From NCBI GenBank assembly GCA_934717855.1, contig CAKUZI010000009.1, positions 17,079 through 81,078 of the forward strand: DNA of 64,000 bases, in the 5' to 3' direction. Position 1 is the stretch's first letter. Each line of letters starts with the position of its first letter. The position numbers and the translations under genes were made by a program. The notes beneath the pieces are model-generated. The model worked only from the letters and a program-made list of their open reading frames with translations. It made no database searches and was not told the origin of the DNA. This stretch comes from an uncultured Candidatus Melainabacteria bacterium (GTDB lineage: Bacteria > Cyanobacteriota > Vampirovibrionia > Gastranaerophilales > Gastranaerophilaceae). Below are positions 26,075 through 35,007 of the stretch, piece after piece.

Positions 26075-26231
26075 AGTAGTAGGCTTTTATGATAGTTTTT
26101 TCTTTTGGGAAACTCAAATGGAAAACAACGGAATAATTCTAAAAAAAGATAACGAAAAAGAATTTATTTCACACAAACAAATTAAAAATAAAGGAAAAAT
26201 TGATGCAAAAAAAACATATAAAAATAGTTGA
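26067..26231 (+). CDS. Small hypothetical phage protein (54 aa)
   Basis: ATG at 26067 with AAGGAA 9 bases upstream, overlapping the ASCH gene by 8. The product begins MREVVGFYDSFFFWETQMEN and ends in a basic tail. No family recognised. A later ATG at 26118 is also possible. Confidence 0.5.
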   Translation: MREVVGFYDSFFFWETQMENNGIILKKDNEKEFISHKQIKNKGKIDAKKTYKNS

Positions 26232-26397
26232 AAATTGCGACAAAGGAAACTTCACTGCTGAAGTGAACATTCTTTTGAACAAAGGTTATAAGATACTTTC
26301 AACGAACTGCTGTGTTATTAACAGTGATGCTTATGACTTTTGTAGCTGTTTTCAAGCAATTTTATTGAAAGAAGGTGGCTGCAATGGGGAAAATTAA
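26203..26397 (+). CDS. Small hypothetical protein (DUF1737-like)
   Basis: A 64-residue protein from ATG 26203 behind AAAGGA. The text IKIVENCDKGNFTAEVNILL, then NKGYKILSTNCCV and a final FQAILLKE, is the pattern of short DUF1737-like domains (an E-x-V-N-x-L-L-x-x-G-Y core). Function unknown. Confidence 0.55.
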   Translation: MQKKHIKIVENCDKGNFTAEVNILLNKGYKILSTNCCVINSDAYDFCSCFQAILLKEGGCNGEN

Positions 26398-26830
26398 CTA
26401 TAAAAAACTTGAAAAAATAGCTTTCAAGAGTGATGAATTCTTTATTGAACGCAAACACCATTCTTTTTGTAGTTGGGCAAAGAAACACTGTAAAAATTGT
26501 AGCAGCAAAGAAAATCTTGCAGTATGCCAAAACTGGAATTGTCAGGAATTGAACAAATTCTATAATTCAGGATATTACAAAAATTTGTTTCTTTCTATGC
26601 CTGAATATGAACTTATGAAAATTAAGAAAAGGGGCAGAATATATGAAGAAACTTTTGAAGGCATAACAAGAAAAGTGCATTCTGCCCGGAAAGAACACAA
26701 ATGTGATTGGTGTGGCAAAACAATAATTGTTGGCAGTCCGTACTTATCAACAGTTGATTTTTCACAAAGAACAGTGTTGTGTTCTTGTGATGATTGCCAC
26801 AAAACAATTATTTGGATGTATGGAGATTAA
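26384..26830 (+). CDS. Zinc-finger-like hypothetical protein
   Basis: A 148-residue Cys-rich protein from ATG 26384 (AAGG upstream). The N-terminal part has CSWAKKHCKNCSS and CQNWNC. The C-terminal part has a treble-clef-like arrangement KCDWCGKTI...CSCDDC, preceded by KVHSARKEH. Two metal sites are likely. A nucleic-acid-binding role is inferred only. Confidence 0.6.
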   Translation: MGKINYKKLEKIAFKSDEFFIERKHHSFCSWAKKHCKNCSSKENLAVCQNWNCQELNKFYNSGYYKNLFLSMPEYELMKIKKRGRIYEETFEGITRKVHSARKEHKCDWCGKTIIVGSPYLSTVDFSQRTVLCSCDDCHKTIIWMYGD

Positions 26831-26872
26831 AACAAAGTTCTATTGTAAAAACGACAAGAAAGGAGAACAATA

Positions 26873-27205
26873 ATGATAATATTTGATTTTTCAACACTTT
26901 TATTGATTTGGTTATTTTTCTTATATTGCGTATGGGCATTTGAAGGATATTCAAAATTTTTGAATTCAGGATGGGATCATGCAGAATTCATTGGAATAAC
27001 ACTTCACCCTAAAGGTGAAAAATGTACAATAAACCAATGGAAAGAAGGAACTGACAAAAAAATAAATATATTTTTGTGGGCTTTGAATTATTCTTTCTAT
27101 GCTGATACAAGTGCAACACACCTTGAAGAAACATATTATAGACATTTTTGCTATTTTAGAATATTGCCTTTTATTTGGCTGAAGTTCTTTGTGGATGAAT
27201 GTTAA
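26873..27205 (+). CDS. Hypothetical membrane protein
   Basis: A 110-residue protein behind AAAGGAG. The N-terminus holds one clear transmembrane helix (about residues 7-24), and a second hydrophobic stretch lies near the C-terminus (FRILPFIWLKFFV). No family recognised. Confidence 0.6.
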   Translation: MIIFDFSTLLLIWLFFLYCVWAFEGYSKFLNSGWDHAEFIGITLHPKGEKCTINQWKEGTDKKINIFLWALNYSFYADTSATHLEETYYRHFCYFRILPFIWLKFFVDEC

Positions 27206-27216
27206 GGGGGCAGCAA

Positions 27217-27462
27217 ATGGACTTTGAAACAATAAAAAAATTAAAAGATTGTTGTGCAAGAGAAGCCGCACTAAGGGTGAATGTTTACCCCAAATGGGTG
27301 GCAGCAAGAAAAATGACACAAGAAAAAGCAGATGAAGAAATCAGGCTGATGCAATTAGCAGCTGCATGTTTCAACAAAATTTTGAAGGGCAATGCACCTG
27401 AAGTTCAACAGTCTTTGTTTGACACAAAACCGTATGAGCCACAAAAACATAACTACTACTAA
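27217..27462 (+). CDS. Small hypothetical phage protein
   Basis: An 81-residue helical protein from ATG 27217, chosen because AAGGGGG lies 8 bases upstream. The sequence has an Ala-rich helical core (KDCCAREAALRVNVYPKWVA) and a QQSLFDTKP tail. The QxSLF motif is a possible beta-clamp-binding peptide. No family recognised. Confidence 0.6.
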   Translation: MDFETIKKLKDCCAREAALRVNVYPKWVAARKMTQEKADEEIRLMQLAAACFNKILKGNAPEVQQSLFDTKPYEPQKHNYY

Positions 27463-27475
27463 AGGAGAAAATAAA

Positions 27476-27718
27476 ATGACAGAATTAACAAAAGAACAAG
27501 AAAATGAAGTAAGAAAAATTTCACAACAATCAATTCAAGAAATAATGAGCGACAAAGGCAATGTTGCCTTCTTAAACAATGCCATTGATAAATTCTTGAA
27601 AGAATTGAAGGAACAGAAAAAAGAATGCGAACCAGCAGCACTTATGATGTCAGGGGCAATAATGGGCTTTACATTGTGCAAACTTTTGGCATCAGAAAGG
27701 GGAGAAAATGACAGATAA
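27476..27718 (+). CDS. Small hypothetical phage protein
   Basis: An 80-residue protein from ATG 27476 (AAAGGAG upstream). The N-terminal half is a charged helix, and the C-terminal segment is hydrophobic (ALMMSGAIMGFTLCKLL) and may be membrane-associated. It overlaps the next gene by 11 bases. Confidence 0.6.
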   Translation: MTELTKEQENEVRKISQQSIQEIMSDKGNVAFLNNAIDKFLKELKEQKKECEPAALMMSGAIMGFTLCKLLASERGENDR

Positions 27719-28124
27719 AAAAGAAATCATTGTTCATGGTGTTGATGTAAGCGAGTGGACAGATGAAGAAATACGCTATAATTTTGAAAAACATTCACCA
27801 AAGGCTATAAGACAAATTGCTTTTGATTTATATAAACAACTCAAACGAAAAGAACAAGAGTGTGAAGAATTAAAACAATGGAAAGAAGATGCAGAAAATC
27901 TATTTAAAACTCAAACAGATAATGCTGATAAGATTATAAATCGATACAAACATACACTTGATGAGATTGAGGAAAATATAAAAGCCATGAATAATGAGTG
28001 TTTTTATGATGATATTTGTGAGTGTAATAATTGCGACATGAAAAATGGTTGTACTTATTATAGGAAATTTAATATTTTAAACATCATCAACAAAGCAAAA
28101 GGGGGTGTGAATGGCAACACTTAA
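27708..28124 (+). CDS. Hypothetical coiled-coil protein with Cys cluster
   Basis: A 138-residue protein: a charged N-terminal domain, a coiled coil (about 45-100), then CECNNCDMKNGCTYY near the end, which may bind zinc. It overlaps the following LuxR-type gene by 14 bases. No family recognised. Confidence 0.6.
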   Translation: MTDKKEIIVHGVDVSEWTDEEIRYNFEKHSPKAIRQIAFDLYKQLKRKEQECEELKQWKEDAENLFKTQTDNADKIINRYKHTLDEIEENIKAMNNECFYDDICECNNCDMKNGCTYYRKFNILNIINKAKGGVNGNT

Positions 28125-28332
28125 CGACACACAAACAACAATTCTTGCAATGGTGGTGGAAGGAAAAACCAATTCTGAAATAGCAAACAAACTTCACTAT
28201 TCAATAAGAAACATAAAATATCACCTTGAAAGAATTTATTCTGCTTATCGAATATCAACCAAAAACCCACAAAACAGAAGGGCTTTGCTGATAAAAGAAG
28301 TAACAAAGCAAGAACTTGAAAAATATATGTAA
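28111..28332 (+). CDS. LuxR/GerE-type HTH regulator (stand-alone)
   Basis: A 73-residue protein consisting almost only of a GerE-type DNA-binding domain: LNDTQTTILAMVVEGKTNSE, IANKLHYSIRNIKYHLERIY, then NRRALL. There is no receiver or autoinducer domain. It is the last gene before the early terminator at 28351, and a lux-box-like palindrome lies 71 bases past its stop. Position and domain make it a candidate switch for late genes. Confidence 0.8.
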   Translation: MATLNDTQTTILAMVVEGKTNSEIANKLHYSIRNIKYHLERIYSAYRISTKNPQNRRALLIKEVTKQELEKYM

Positions 28333-28350
28333 AGAAACATGAAGCGACAG

Positions 28351-28376
28351 GAAGCCTTGAAAAAGGCTTCTTTTTG
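28351..28376 (+). terminator. Early-operon terminator
   Basis: GAAGCCTT-GAAA-AAGGCTTC followed by TTTTT. It separates the early operon from the late regulatory region. Confidence 0.88.
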
Positions 28377-28402
28377 TTCAAATGTCAAGCAAAATTTGAA
28401 AG

Positions 28403-28437
28403 ACTGTCCAGCTGGACAGTGCAAAATGGGTTATAAT
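28403..28437 (+). promoter_or_regulatory. Late promoter with 18-bp palindromic operator
   Basis: ACTGTCCAGCTGGACAGT (28403-28420) is a perfect 18-bp palindrome fitting the lux-box form CT-N12-AG. A TATAAT -10 follows at 28432-28437, with no good -35 hexamer at the right distance. The palindrome centre is about 32 bases before the expected start, so a bound protein would occupy the -35 region. The rest of the 28377-28525 gap shows no gene. Confidence 0.65.
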
Positions 28438-28525
28438 GTTTAGTAGTGATGAGCCTTTGAACCTTCAAGGACTACCTTGCTAAAATCAGGGTGAACTGTG
28501 CTTATTGCCGCTTGTGGGGTGTAAA

Positions 28526-29014
28526 ATGGCTTTTTTTTGTTGTGGTTTAAAGTATAAAAAAACAGATTTAGAAACTTACTGGTGCATTGAAACTTACAAA
28601 ATGAAACCAGTTCAAAAAAAATATGTTGGTGATGACCGTATTTTTTCAGAAGTTGTTGAAACTTGTATCTGCAAAAAATGTGGTTGTCAGCATTTGCAAA
28701 TTAAGAGATTTGGAAGAAGGAACGGAAGAAAAAAGCTGATAGAAGTGGAAGAATTGAAGGCTGAAAAGGCTGATTTGTTTTTGTTAGAAATGCAAAAATA
28801 TTTGACATTGATGCCACAAATTTGCCCTACACCACTAATTGCTTCAGCAACTTCTTTGCCTTATGTTTTTGGTTACGCAATAGCACCTGACAAGCAACGT
28901 GCAAAGTATGATGCTGCACTTCCACAAAAGGACAGCTGGAGAAATAAGTTTGAAAATGGCAGATGGTTGCCTGATATTTTTCAATCTGAATGTAAGGTTT
29001 TGAAAAATGCTTAA
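28526..29014 (+). CDS. Hypothetical first late-operon protein
   Basis: A 162-residue protein from ATG 28526 (GGGG upstream; an in-frame TTG at 28505 is less likely). It has a Cys cluster (FFCCGLKY near the start, CICKKCGCQHLQ about residue 50) suggesting a metal-binding site, then a helical part. No family recognised. It opens the operon that leads into terminase. Confidence 0.6.
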   Translation: MAFFCCGLKYKKTDLETYWCIETYKMKPVQKKYVGDDRIFSEVVETCICKKCGCQHLQIKRFGRRNGRKKLIEVEELKAEKADLFLLEMQKYLTLMPQICPTPLIASATSLPYVFGYAIAPDKQRAKYDAALPQKDSWRNKFENGRWLPDIFQSECKVLKNA

Positions 29015-29312
29015 AGTTGTAAAAAAAGAAGAAAATATTGTTGATTTCAAAACAAGACAAGAACAATTTGAAACTTGGTTGAAAAAGGTTGTTGAAGCTA
29101 ATTGCAAAGAAGAAACTGTTGAACACGCAGTGTTAGTTTTCGGGAGAAAAGACAAAGAAGGAAAAACAAAGCTGGATGCAGCAAGGTTCAATTCAACTGT
29201 TGAAGAATTTGAAAGATTTAGCCTTTTTCTGAAAGATGCCATTCTTTATTCTAAAATTGATGACTATTTGAGAAATAACATAGGTGATTATTTGCAATAT
29301 GTAGAAGAATGA
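29007..29312 (+). CDS. Hypothetical late-operon protein
   Basis: A 101-residue acidic helical protein overlapping the preceding gene by 8 bases. It has no motif I recognise and lies directly before the probable small terminase gene. Confidence 0.6.
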   Translation: MLKVVKKEENIVDFKTRQEQFETWLKKVVEANCKEETVEHAVLVFGRKDKEGKTKLDAARFNSTVEEFERFSLFLKDAILYSKIDDYLRNNIGDYLQYVEE

Positions 29313-29362
29313 AAACTTATTCTGTTGTTAGTCAAGTGCGAGATGCAAGGCGGGATGTTTAA

Positions 29363-29797
29363 ATGACTAAAGAAAAGAAAAACACAAAAAATTTGCCGAT
29401 TGACAAAGCAGAATATGACAAACTTGTTGAAACGTGCCTTGATATTATCAGAAACCCTCAAATAAATATCTTGTTCATAACTGATTTGGTTGCTTTTCTT
29501 CCTATTTCAAGAGCAACTTTTTATAATTATGGGCTTGACAAATTAGACATATTAAAAGAAGAAATTGACAACAACCGAATAAGAACCAAACAGGCACTAA
29601 GGGCAAAATGGGCAAATAGCAAAAGTCCAGCACTTCAAATTGCTTTGTATCGTATGATTGCAACAAAAGAAGAAAAAGAAGCAATCACACTTGCACCAGC
29701 ACCAAAAGAAACTGAACAAGAAGAAAAAACGGAAATACCGATTATTCAAATGTTTGCAAGCCTGAAAAAATCAATGAAGGAGTTGAACAATGATTGA
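29363..29797 (+). CDS. Probable terminase small subunit
   Basis: A 144-residue protein immediately upstream of the large terminase, overlapping it by 8 bases. A helix-turn-helix-like segment (FLPISRATFYNYGLDKLDIL, about residues 48-67) would bind the packaging site, and a later helix (LRAKWANSKSPALQIALYRM) resembles the central part of small terminase proteins. The assignment rests on position and this layout. Confidence 0.6.
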   Translation: MTKEKKNTKNLPIDKAEYDKLVETCLDIIRNPQINILFITDLVAFLPISRATFYNYGLDKLDILKEEIDNNRIRTKQALRAKWANSKSPALQIALYRMIATKEEKEAITLAPAPKETEQEEKTEIPIIQMFASLKKSMKELNND

Positions 29798-31058
29798 TTG
29801 GGAAACTTCCAAATGGTCAAGAAAACATCTTGATTTGATGCTAAGGTCTTATGATGATTTCAAGTTTTTTACATTGCTTTCAGGTTCTGTGCGTTCAGGC
29901 AAGACTGTAACACAGATTGCAAAAGCTGCTGCTGATTTGATACCAAATAGAGCCGACAAAGGCAAAATTCTTATTTCAGGTAAATCAAAAGAAACTATTT
30001 ACAATAACATTCTGCTTGAACTTATGGCATTGTACGGTGGCAAGAAAAATTGCGACTATGACAGTTCACATGGCAGACTTATTGTAAATTCAAGAGTTTT
30101 AGGAACAAAAAATGATGCTTTCATAAGGGTTGCTGGTGCTAACAAAAAAGGCAATGAAGGTGCAATTTGGGGTGATACATTTGCACTGTGGCTTGCAGAT
30201 GAATTGACACTTCACACACAAGCATTTGTAAAACTAGCAATCACAAGGCTTTCTGTTGCCAATAGCAAGATTTTTGCCACAACAAACCCTGCTGACATTC
30301 TACATTTTATATACACTGATTGGATAGACAACGCAAAGAAAAAAGATGTTTTTGAATATCTGTTCTTTGAACTTACTGACAACCTCAATTTGCCACCTGA
30401 ATATATTGAGAATGTCAAGGCTTCCTTCAGTGGTGTATATTTTGATAGAATGATTAGGGGGTTGTGGGTTATTGCTGAAGGGCTTGTTTACCCTGAATTT
30501 GACAAAGACAAGCACATCATCACACCTGAAGAATTCAGCAAGAACTTGAATGAAGGTTTGTACAAAGAACTTATTGGGGGTGTGGACTGGGGCTATTCTG
30601 CTGAAATGGCTGCTGGTGTTTGGGGTGTTACTCGAAACAATGAATTTCACCTTGCTTCAGAGTTCTACAAAAAGGGCAAACTTACTACTGATGTTATTGA
30701 CTGGTTTAAGAATGAGCAAAAAAGATTAGGCAGAAATTTGAATTACATTTTTTGTGATTCAGCTGAACCTGACAGAATTGCTGAAATGGTTCTTGCTAAT
30801 CTTAAAGCATACGCATCAGAAAAAGAAATTGCTGCTGGCTGCAATACTGTAAGAACTTGCTTCAGAAAAGACCTTGTGAGAATTGGCACAAATTGCCCAA
30901 ATACGCAAAATGAACTTCTTACATTGAGATACCCTGAACAAGATGAACCCGGTTATGGCAGCGAAACAACATTCATTGGAAAAGACCATGCCTGTGATGG
31001 TGTTTTGCGTTATCCAATACACACATATAGAAAAGAGATTTTGGGGCTTAGATTTTAA
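29790..31058 (+). CDS. Terminase large subunit
   Basis: Packaging ATPase/nuclease of 422 residues. Walker A is SGSVRSGKT (about residues 31-39), Walker B FALWLADELT (about 131), and the nuclease half begins with GGVDWGYS (about 265) and continues with a FCDSAEPDRI segment (about 318). Length and motif order match phage terminase large subunits. It cuts and translocates DNA into the prohead through the portal encoded two genes on. Confidence 0.93.
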   Translation: MIDWETSKWSRKHLDLMLRSYDDFKFFTLLSGSVRSGKTVTQIAKAAADLIPNRADKGKILISGKSKETIYNNILLELMALYGGKKNCDYDSSHGRLIVNSRVLGTKNDAFIRVAGANKKGNEGAIWGDTFALWLADELTLHTQAFVKLAITRLSVANSKIFATTNPADILHFIYTDWIDNAKKKDVFEYLFFELTDNLNLPPEYIENVKASFSGVYFDRMIRGLWVIAEGLVYPEFDKDKHIITPEEFSKNLNEGLYKELIGGVDWGYSAEMAAGVWGVTRNNEFHLASEFYKKGKLTTDVIDWFKNEQKRLGRNLNYIFCDSAEPDRIAEMVLANLKAYASEKEIAAGCNTVRTCFRKDLVRIGTNCPNTQNELLTLRYPEQDEPGYGSETTFIGKDHACDGVLRYPIHTYRKEILGLRF

Positions 31059-31088
31059 GCTATAACTTACAACTATAAGGAGAAAAAC

Positions 31089-31556
31089 ATGGCGAAAAAA
31101 GAAGAAGCTGCTGTTGATGCAGTGCAAAATGTTGCTGAACCAGCAGTGCAAGAAAACCTTCAGAATGTTGAAGTGCCTGACAATGCTGAAGAAATCACAC
31201 AGGAACAGGCACTTGCAGAAGCTGCTGTTGAAGTAAACAAATTAAGAGAAGAAAACACAGCAATCAAGCAAGAATTGGACAAGAAAAACACTGAATTTCA
31301 AGAACTTGTTGCTAAAAACAATGAAGAAGCTGAAATTGCAGCAAAACAAATTCTTGAACTTGAAGAAAAAGTGAAAGCCTTTGAAGAAAACAAAGAAACT
31401 GCTTCAGATAACGGCTTTTATTTGAAGTTGCTCGAACAATTTGAAGCAAAAATTGATGAATATGCTGGACTTAGAAGGGAACGACTAAGAAAAGAATTTA
31501 TCATTGACTTGAAAGAAGAAATTCAAAGACAAAAGGACACATTGAAAAATGCTTAA
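31089..31556 (+). CDS. Coiled-coil protein between terminase and portal
   Basis: A 155-residue acidic, Ala/Glu-rich protein, mostly coiled coil (about 40-145). Its end overlaps the portal start by 8 bases. No family recognised; a structural or assembly role is inferred from position only. Confidence 0.6.
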   Translation: MAKKEEAAVDAVQNVAEPAVQENLQNVEVPDNAEEITQEQALAEAAVEVNKLREENTAIKQELDKKNTEFQELVAKNNEEAEIAAKQILELEEKVKAFEENKETASDNGFYLKLLEQFEAKIDEYAGLRRERLRKEFIIDLKEEIQRQKDTLKNA

Positions 31557-32991
31557 TGACTTATCATTTTTAGAAACTGGCATGGATTGGCTTCCTGTTG
31601 AAGAAAAAAGCAGAATTGCCACATACGAATTAAACAATGCACTTTATGAGAATGACCATTTAGAAGTTTTAGACGAACTGCTAAAAGTGGTTTATCCTGA
31701 ACAAGAAGTGAATGAAACTGTAAAAAGGGTTTTTGTGAACCTTTACAGAAGTGTTTCAAAGCTATGGGCTGATCTGCTTTTTTCTGAAAAACCTACAATT
31801 TCAAAAGCTGAACAAGCAACAGATGACTATTTGAATGACCTTATTAAAAGGTGCAAATTGTGGAAAACAGCAAGGAAAGTTGCCATTGATGTTTCTCGAT
31901 ATGGTAACGGTCTTTTTAAACTTAGAACCAAAGAAGGTGTTGCACTCATTGAGCCTGTAACACCTCGCATTTGGTTTCCAGTCGTGAGTGCAGACAATGT
32001 GAATGATGTTTTGTATCATGTCATTGCTTATTCATTTGTTGAAAATAAAGTTCAATATTTGAAAGTTGAAATTCACGAAATTGGAAAAATCACACACAGA
32101 TTATTTATTATTGACAAAGATGCCAATAAAATCAAAGAAGAAATCAGCCTTGATGCGTTGGATAGATACAAAGGTGTTGAAGCAGTTGAAATAACAAATG
32201 TTGATGATTTCCTTGTTATTCCTGTGTGCAATTCTTCTTGTTCTGAACACATATTTGGTGAAGATGACTACACTGACATCAACCCTTTAATCAGTCAGAT
32301 TGAACTTCATCTTTCAAAATATGGTAAAGATTTGGAAGAACAAGGAAATATAAAATACGGTCCGGGAACAGCACTTGATGAAAATGGCAATGTGCAAAAG
32401 AATGGATATATTCCTATGTTAGGTGGGGCGAATAAAACAGATCCGCCCGGAGTTGTAACTTGGTCAGTTCAATTTGAAGCAATCAAAGAATATATTTCAC
32501 AGCTGATGTTCTTCTTCTATATGGTCGGAGAAATCAGCCCTGTAATGTTTGACCCTAACCAAACAATTACAAGCGACATTTCAGGAGTTGCACTCAAAAG
32601 ACTTATGCAAAGAATGATTGCCAAAGCTGGCAGACTTGCAGAAGAATTTGACGAAAGTATCAAAAGGGTGTTGCATATTGCTTCACAGCTTGAAGGCAAA
32701 ACACTTTCAGATTACAGCATTGATTGGCAAGATGGTCTTGTTGATGATATTGCTGAACGTGTTGAAACTGCACAAAAGGCTGGTGTTACTCAAACAATGA
32801 GCAACAGAACAGCAGTTGCATTTGTTCAAAAACTTGAAGGAGATGCACTCGACACTGAACTTGCAGCCATTGAAGAAGAAAAGAAAAGCCGTTCTGTTCT
32901 TAATCTTTCAGACATCTACCCAAATGATGGTGAAGATGATGAAGAAGATTTTGATAAGAACAACAAAAATGACAAAAACAGTGATGAATAA
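31549..32991 (+). CDS. Portal protein (SPP1 gp6-like)
   Basis: A 480-residue portal, the dodecameric channel at one capsid vertex. It follows terminase and precedes the Mu-F-like gene, as in SPP1-type modules. Sequence features include a helical N-terminus, the SRYGNGLFKLRTK segment, the wing region, and a C-terminal stretch (YISQLMFFFYMVGEISPVMF, SGVALKRLMQRMIAKAGRLA) typical of SPP1 gp6-like portals. The C-terminal tail is acidic and disordered. Confidence 0.87.
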   Translation: MLNDLSFLETGMDWLPVEEKSRIATYELNNALYENDHLEVLDELLKVVYPEQEVNETVKRVFVNLYRSVSKLWADLLFSEKPTISKAEQATDDYLNDLIKRCKLWKTARKVAIDVSRYGNGLFKLRTKEGVALIEPVTPRIWFPVVSADNVNDVLYHVIAYSFVENKVQYLKVEIHEIGKITHRLFIIDKDANKIKEEISLDALDRYKGVEAVEITNVDDFLVIPVCNSSCSEHIFGEDDYTDINPLISQIELHLSKYGKDLEEQGNIKYGPGTALDENGNVQKNGYIPMLGGANKTDPPGVVTWSVQFEAIKEYISQLMFFFYMVGEISPVMFDPNQTITSDISGVALKRLMQRMIAKAGRLAEEFDESIKRVLHIASQLEGKTLSDYSIDWQDGLVDDIAERVETAQKAGVTQTMSNRTAVAFVQKLEGDALDTELAAIEEEKKSRSVLNLSDIYPNDGEDDEEDFDKNNKNDKNSDE

Positions 32992-34691
32992 TGAAAAAGT
33001 TTGAAGATATTGTTAGCGAAAATGAACTTATTCTGTTGAGATACTACAACGACAGTTTAAGCAAAATAAAACAACAACTTCTTGATGCAGCAGTCAAGGG
33101 ATATGACAAAACGCACCTTGAACAGCTTCAGCAAAATGTTGAAGAAGAACTGGCAAAACTTCAAAAGAAATTTCAATTTTATTCAACTGAACAGACTGCA
33201 AAAATTTACAGAAAAGGTGTAAAAGGCACAGAAGCATCATTCAGACAACTGCACATTCAGTTCAACCCTGTAAAAGCTACAACTTACACGCAATTTTCAG
33301 GCTTACACAAAAACGCAATGAAAACATTGGCAATTAACACTTATAAGCCTTTGAAACGTGTTGTTGATGTTATTGGTCGTGATTGTATTGAATATTTTGA
33401 AAGAACAAATTTCAATTCAACACAAGACATTTTGAAAAAACTTCTGAAATTTTTTCCTGATAATGAAGATTTGAGAGCAACAGGGCTTGCTTCTGTTCAG
33501 GGTGTTGTGAATGGAAACATCACTTGGCAAAAAGCCATAAGAGATTTTCAAGAAGAATTTATGAAGGGTTCTATTTTCAAAGTGCCTTACTACAAAAAAG
33601 ACGGCACACTTCATTCAATGGTTAGCCTAACAGACTATGCAGAACTTGTTGCAAGAACAACTTCTGCTGAAGCATACAGAAAAGGTGCAGAAACAACAAT
33701 TCTTGACACTTTTGACGATATGGGCGATTTAGTACAAGTCAATGGGCATTCATCATTCCCAAACAGTCCTTGCATTCCTTTTGAAGATGCTATTCTTAGC
33801 CTTACAGGGAAAACAAAAGGCTACACAACACTTGATGAAGCAAAAGCACAAGGCTTGTTTCACCCTAACTGTATTCATCACTTTGCTGTAACTGCTGAAG
33901 TGATTGAAGAATATGAAAGAATTGAAGCTGGAAACGGTCAAGGCACAGTTTTAAATGAAGTTGATGCACCACCAACCAAACAAAGAGAAAAACTCGACAA
34001 AAACAGTGCTGGCTGGTCAATGGCTGATATTCTAAAAGGCTACACTGGCAATGATGAACTTGTAAAAAATTCTTTCACCAATGCACATATTGATAAAGAA
34101 GCAGCAGAAATTCTTGCAAATATTCACAAATTACCAGCTGTAAAAATCATTGATGATGCTGGAAGGGGTTATTTCAATCCAGCAAGAAGTGTTATTTCTG
34201 CAAATAATGAAACAACATTCCTTCACGAATTTGGTCATTCCCTTGATATTGGTATAATGAAGGCTTCAACAAAAGGCTTCAGCCATTACAGTAAAGAATT
34301 GCAGAAAATCATTGAACAAAACAGAATTAAGAGAATTGACAAATTCCCTGAAGCTGTAAAAGCAAAATTCATTGAAATTCAGAAGAAAACCATCAGAAGC
34401 AATGGCACAATAGATTTCAAGGCAAGAAGGCAATGGGGTGCTGTCAATGATATTTATGATGCACTTTGCAATGGCAATTTGCACAAACAGCCTTATTCTA
34501 TGTACGGACATGGCACAAAATATTACAGGCAGCAAGGAACAAAAGAACTTGAAATTTTTGCCAACTATGTGCAATTAAGACTTCAAAACAAGACAGAGCA
34601 GTTGAACTTTCTTAAAGAAAACAGCCCTGAATTGTTGAAATCACTTGAAAACTTATTTACAATGTATGTAAAGGACATTAAGAAATTATGA
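32991..34691 (+). CDS. Mu gpF-like head morphogenesis protein fused to a zincin domain
   Basis: A 566-residue two-part protein. Residues 1-300 are a minor head protein of the Mu F / SPP1 gp7 family, ending with HPNCIHH (from residue 291), the family's conserved C-terminal motif. A linker leads to a second domain (about 335-566) with a metalloprotease motif HEFGH (residues 412-416, in FLHEFGHSLDIG) and acidic residues downstream (E519/E521 in KELEIFANYV) that could be the third ligand. The zincin may process capsid proteins or act as an injected effector. The start overlaps the portal stop. Confidence 0.8.
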   Translation: MKKFEDIVSENELILLRYYNDSLSKIKQQLLDAAVKGYDKTHLEQLQQNVEEELAKLQKKFQFYSTEQTAKIYRKGVKGTEASFRQLHIQFNPVKATTYTQFSGLHKNAMKTLAINTYKPLKRVVDVIGRDCIEYFERTNFNSTQDILKKLLKFFPDNEDLRATGLASVQGVVNGNITWQKAIRDFQEEFMKGSIFKVPYYKKDGTLHSMVSLTDYAELVARTTSAEAYRKGAETTILDTFDDMGDLVQVNGHSSFPNSPCIPFEDAILSLTGKTKGYTTLDEAKAQGLFHPNCIHHFAVTAEVIEEYERIEAGNGQGTVLNEVDAPPTKQREKLDKNSAGWSMADILKGYTGNDELVKNSFTNAHIDKEAAEILANIHKLPAVKIIDDAGRGYFNPARSVISANNETTFLHEFGHSLDIGIMKASTKGFSHYSKELQKIIEQNRIKRIDKFPEAVKAKFIEIQKKTIRSNGTIDFKARRQWGAVNDIYDALCNGNLHKQPYSMYGHGTKYYRQQGTKELEIFANYVQLRLQNKTEQLNFLKENSPELLKSLENLFTMYVKDIKKL

Positions 34692-34879
34692 CACTACCAA
34701 AAGACATTTCACATCTAAACCTGACAAATAAAGAATATATGGCACTTTCAGTTGAAGAAAGAATTGAACTTGCTGAAAAATTGCCTTCAAATGGTTGGGA
34801 TTTTCATTCAGAAGCAAACCCTGATACTGAAAAGCCTGTTTTGCCTTGTGTCATTGATGGTGTGATTATCGGAGAATAA
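34688..34879 (+). CDS. Small hypothetical late protein (63 aa)
   Basis: ATGA overlap with the preceding gene. An acidic 63-residue protein (LTNKEYMALSVEERIELAEK) with no recognised family. A terminator follows about 30 bases later. Confidence 0.6.
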   Translation: MTLPKDISHLNLTNKEYMALSVEERIELAEKLPSNGWDFHSEANPDTEKPVLPCVIDGVIIGE

Positions 34880-34908
34880 TTTTATACTTACCATAAGTGT
34901 TTAATTTT

Positions 34909-34938
34909 GAAGCCTTCCAATTTTGGGGGGCTTCTTTT
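34909..34938 (+). terminator. Intra-operon terminator before scaffold/capsid genes
   Basis: GAAGCCTTCC, loop AATTTT, GGGGGGCTTC (10 bp with two G-T pairs), then TTTT. It lies in the gap 34880-35007, which shows no gene, and would reduce read-through from the upstream late genes. Confidence 0.78.
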
Positions 34939-35007
34939 CATTGCAAATTTTTAGGCTGCTTGATGCAGTCTATTCAGTTATACAAAAAGCAAAGGAGAAA
35001 AAGCGAG

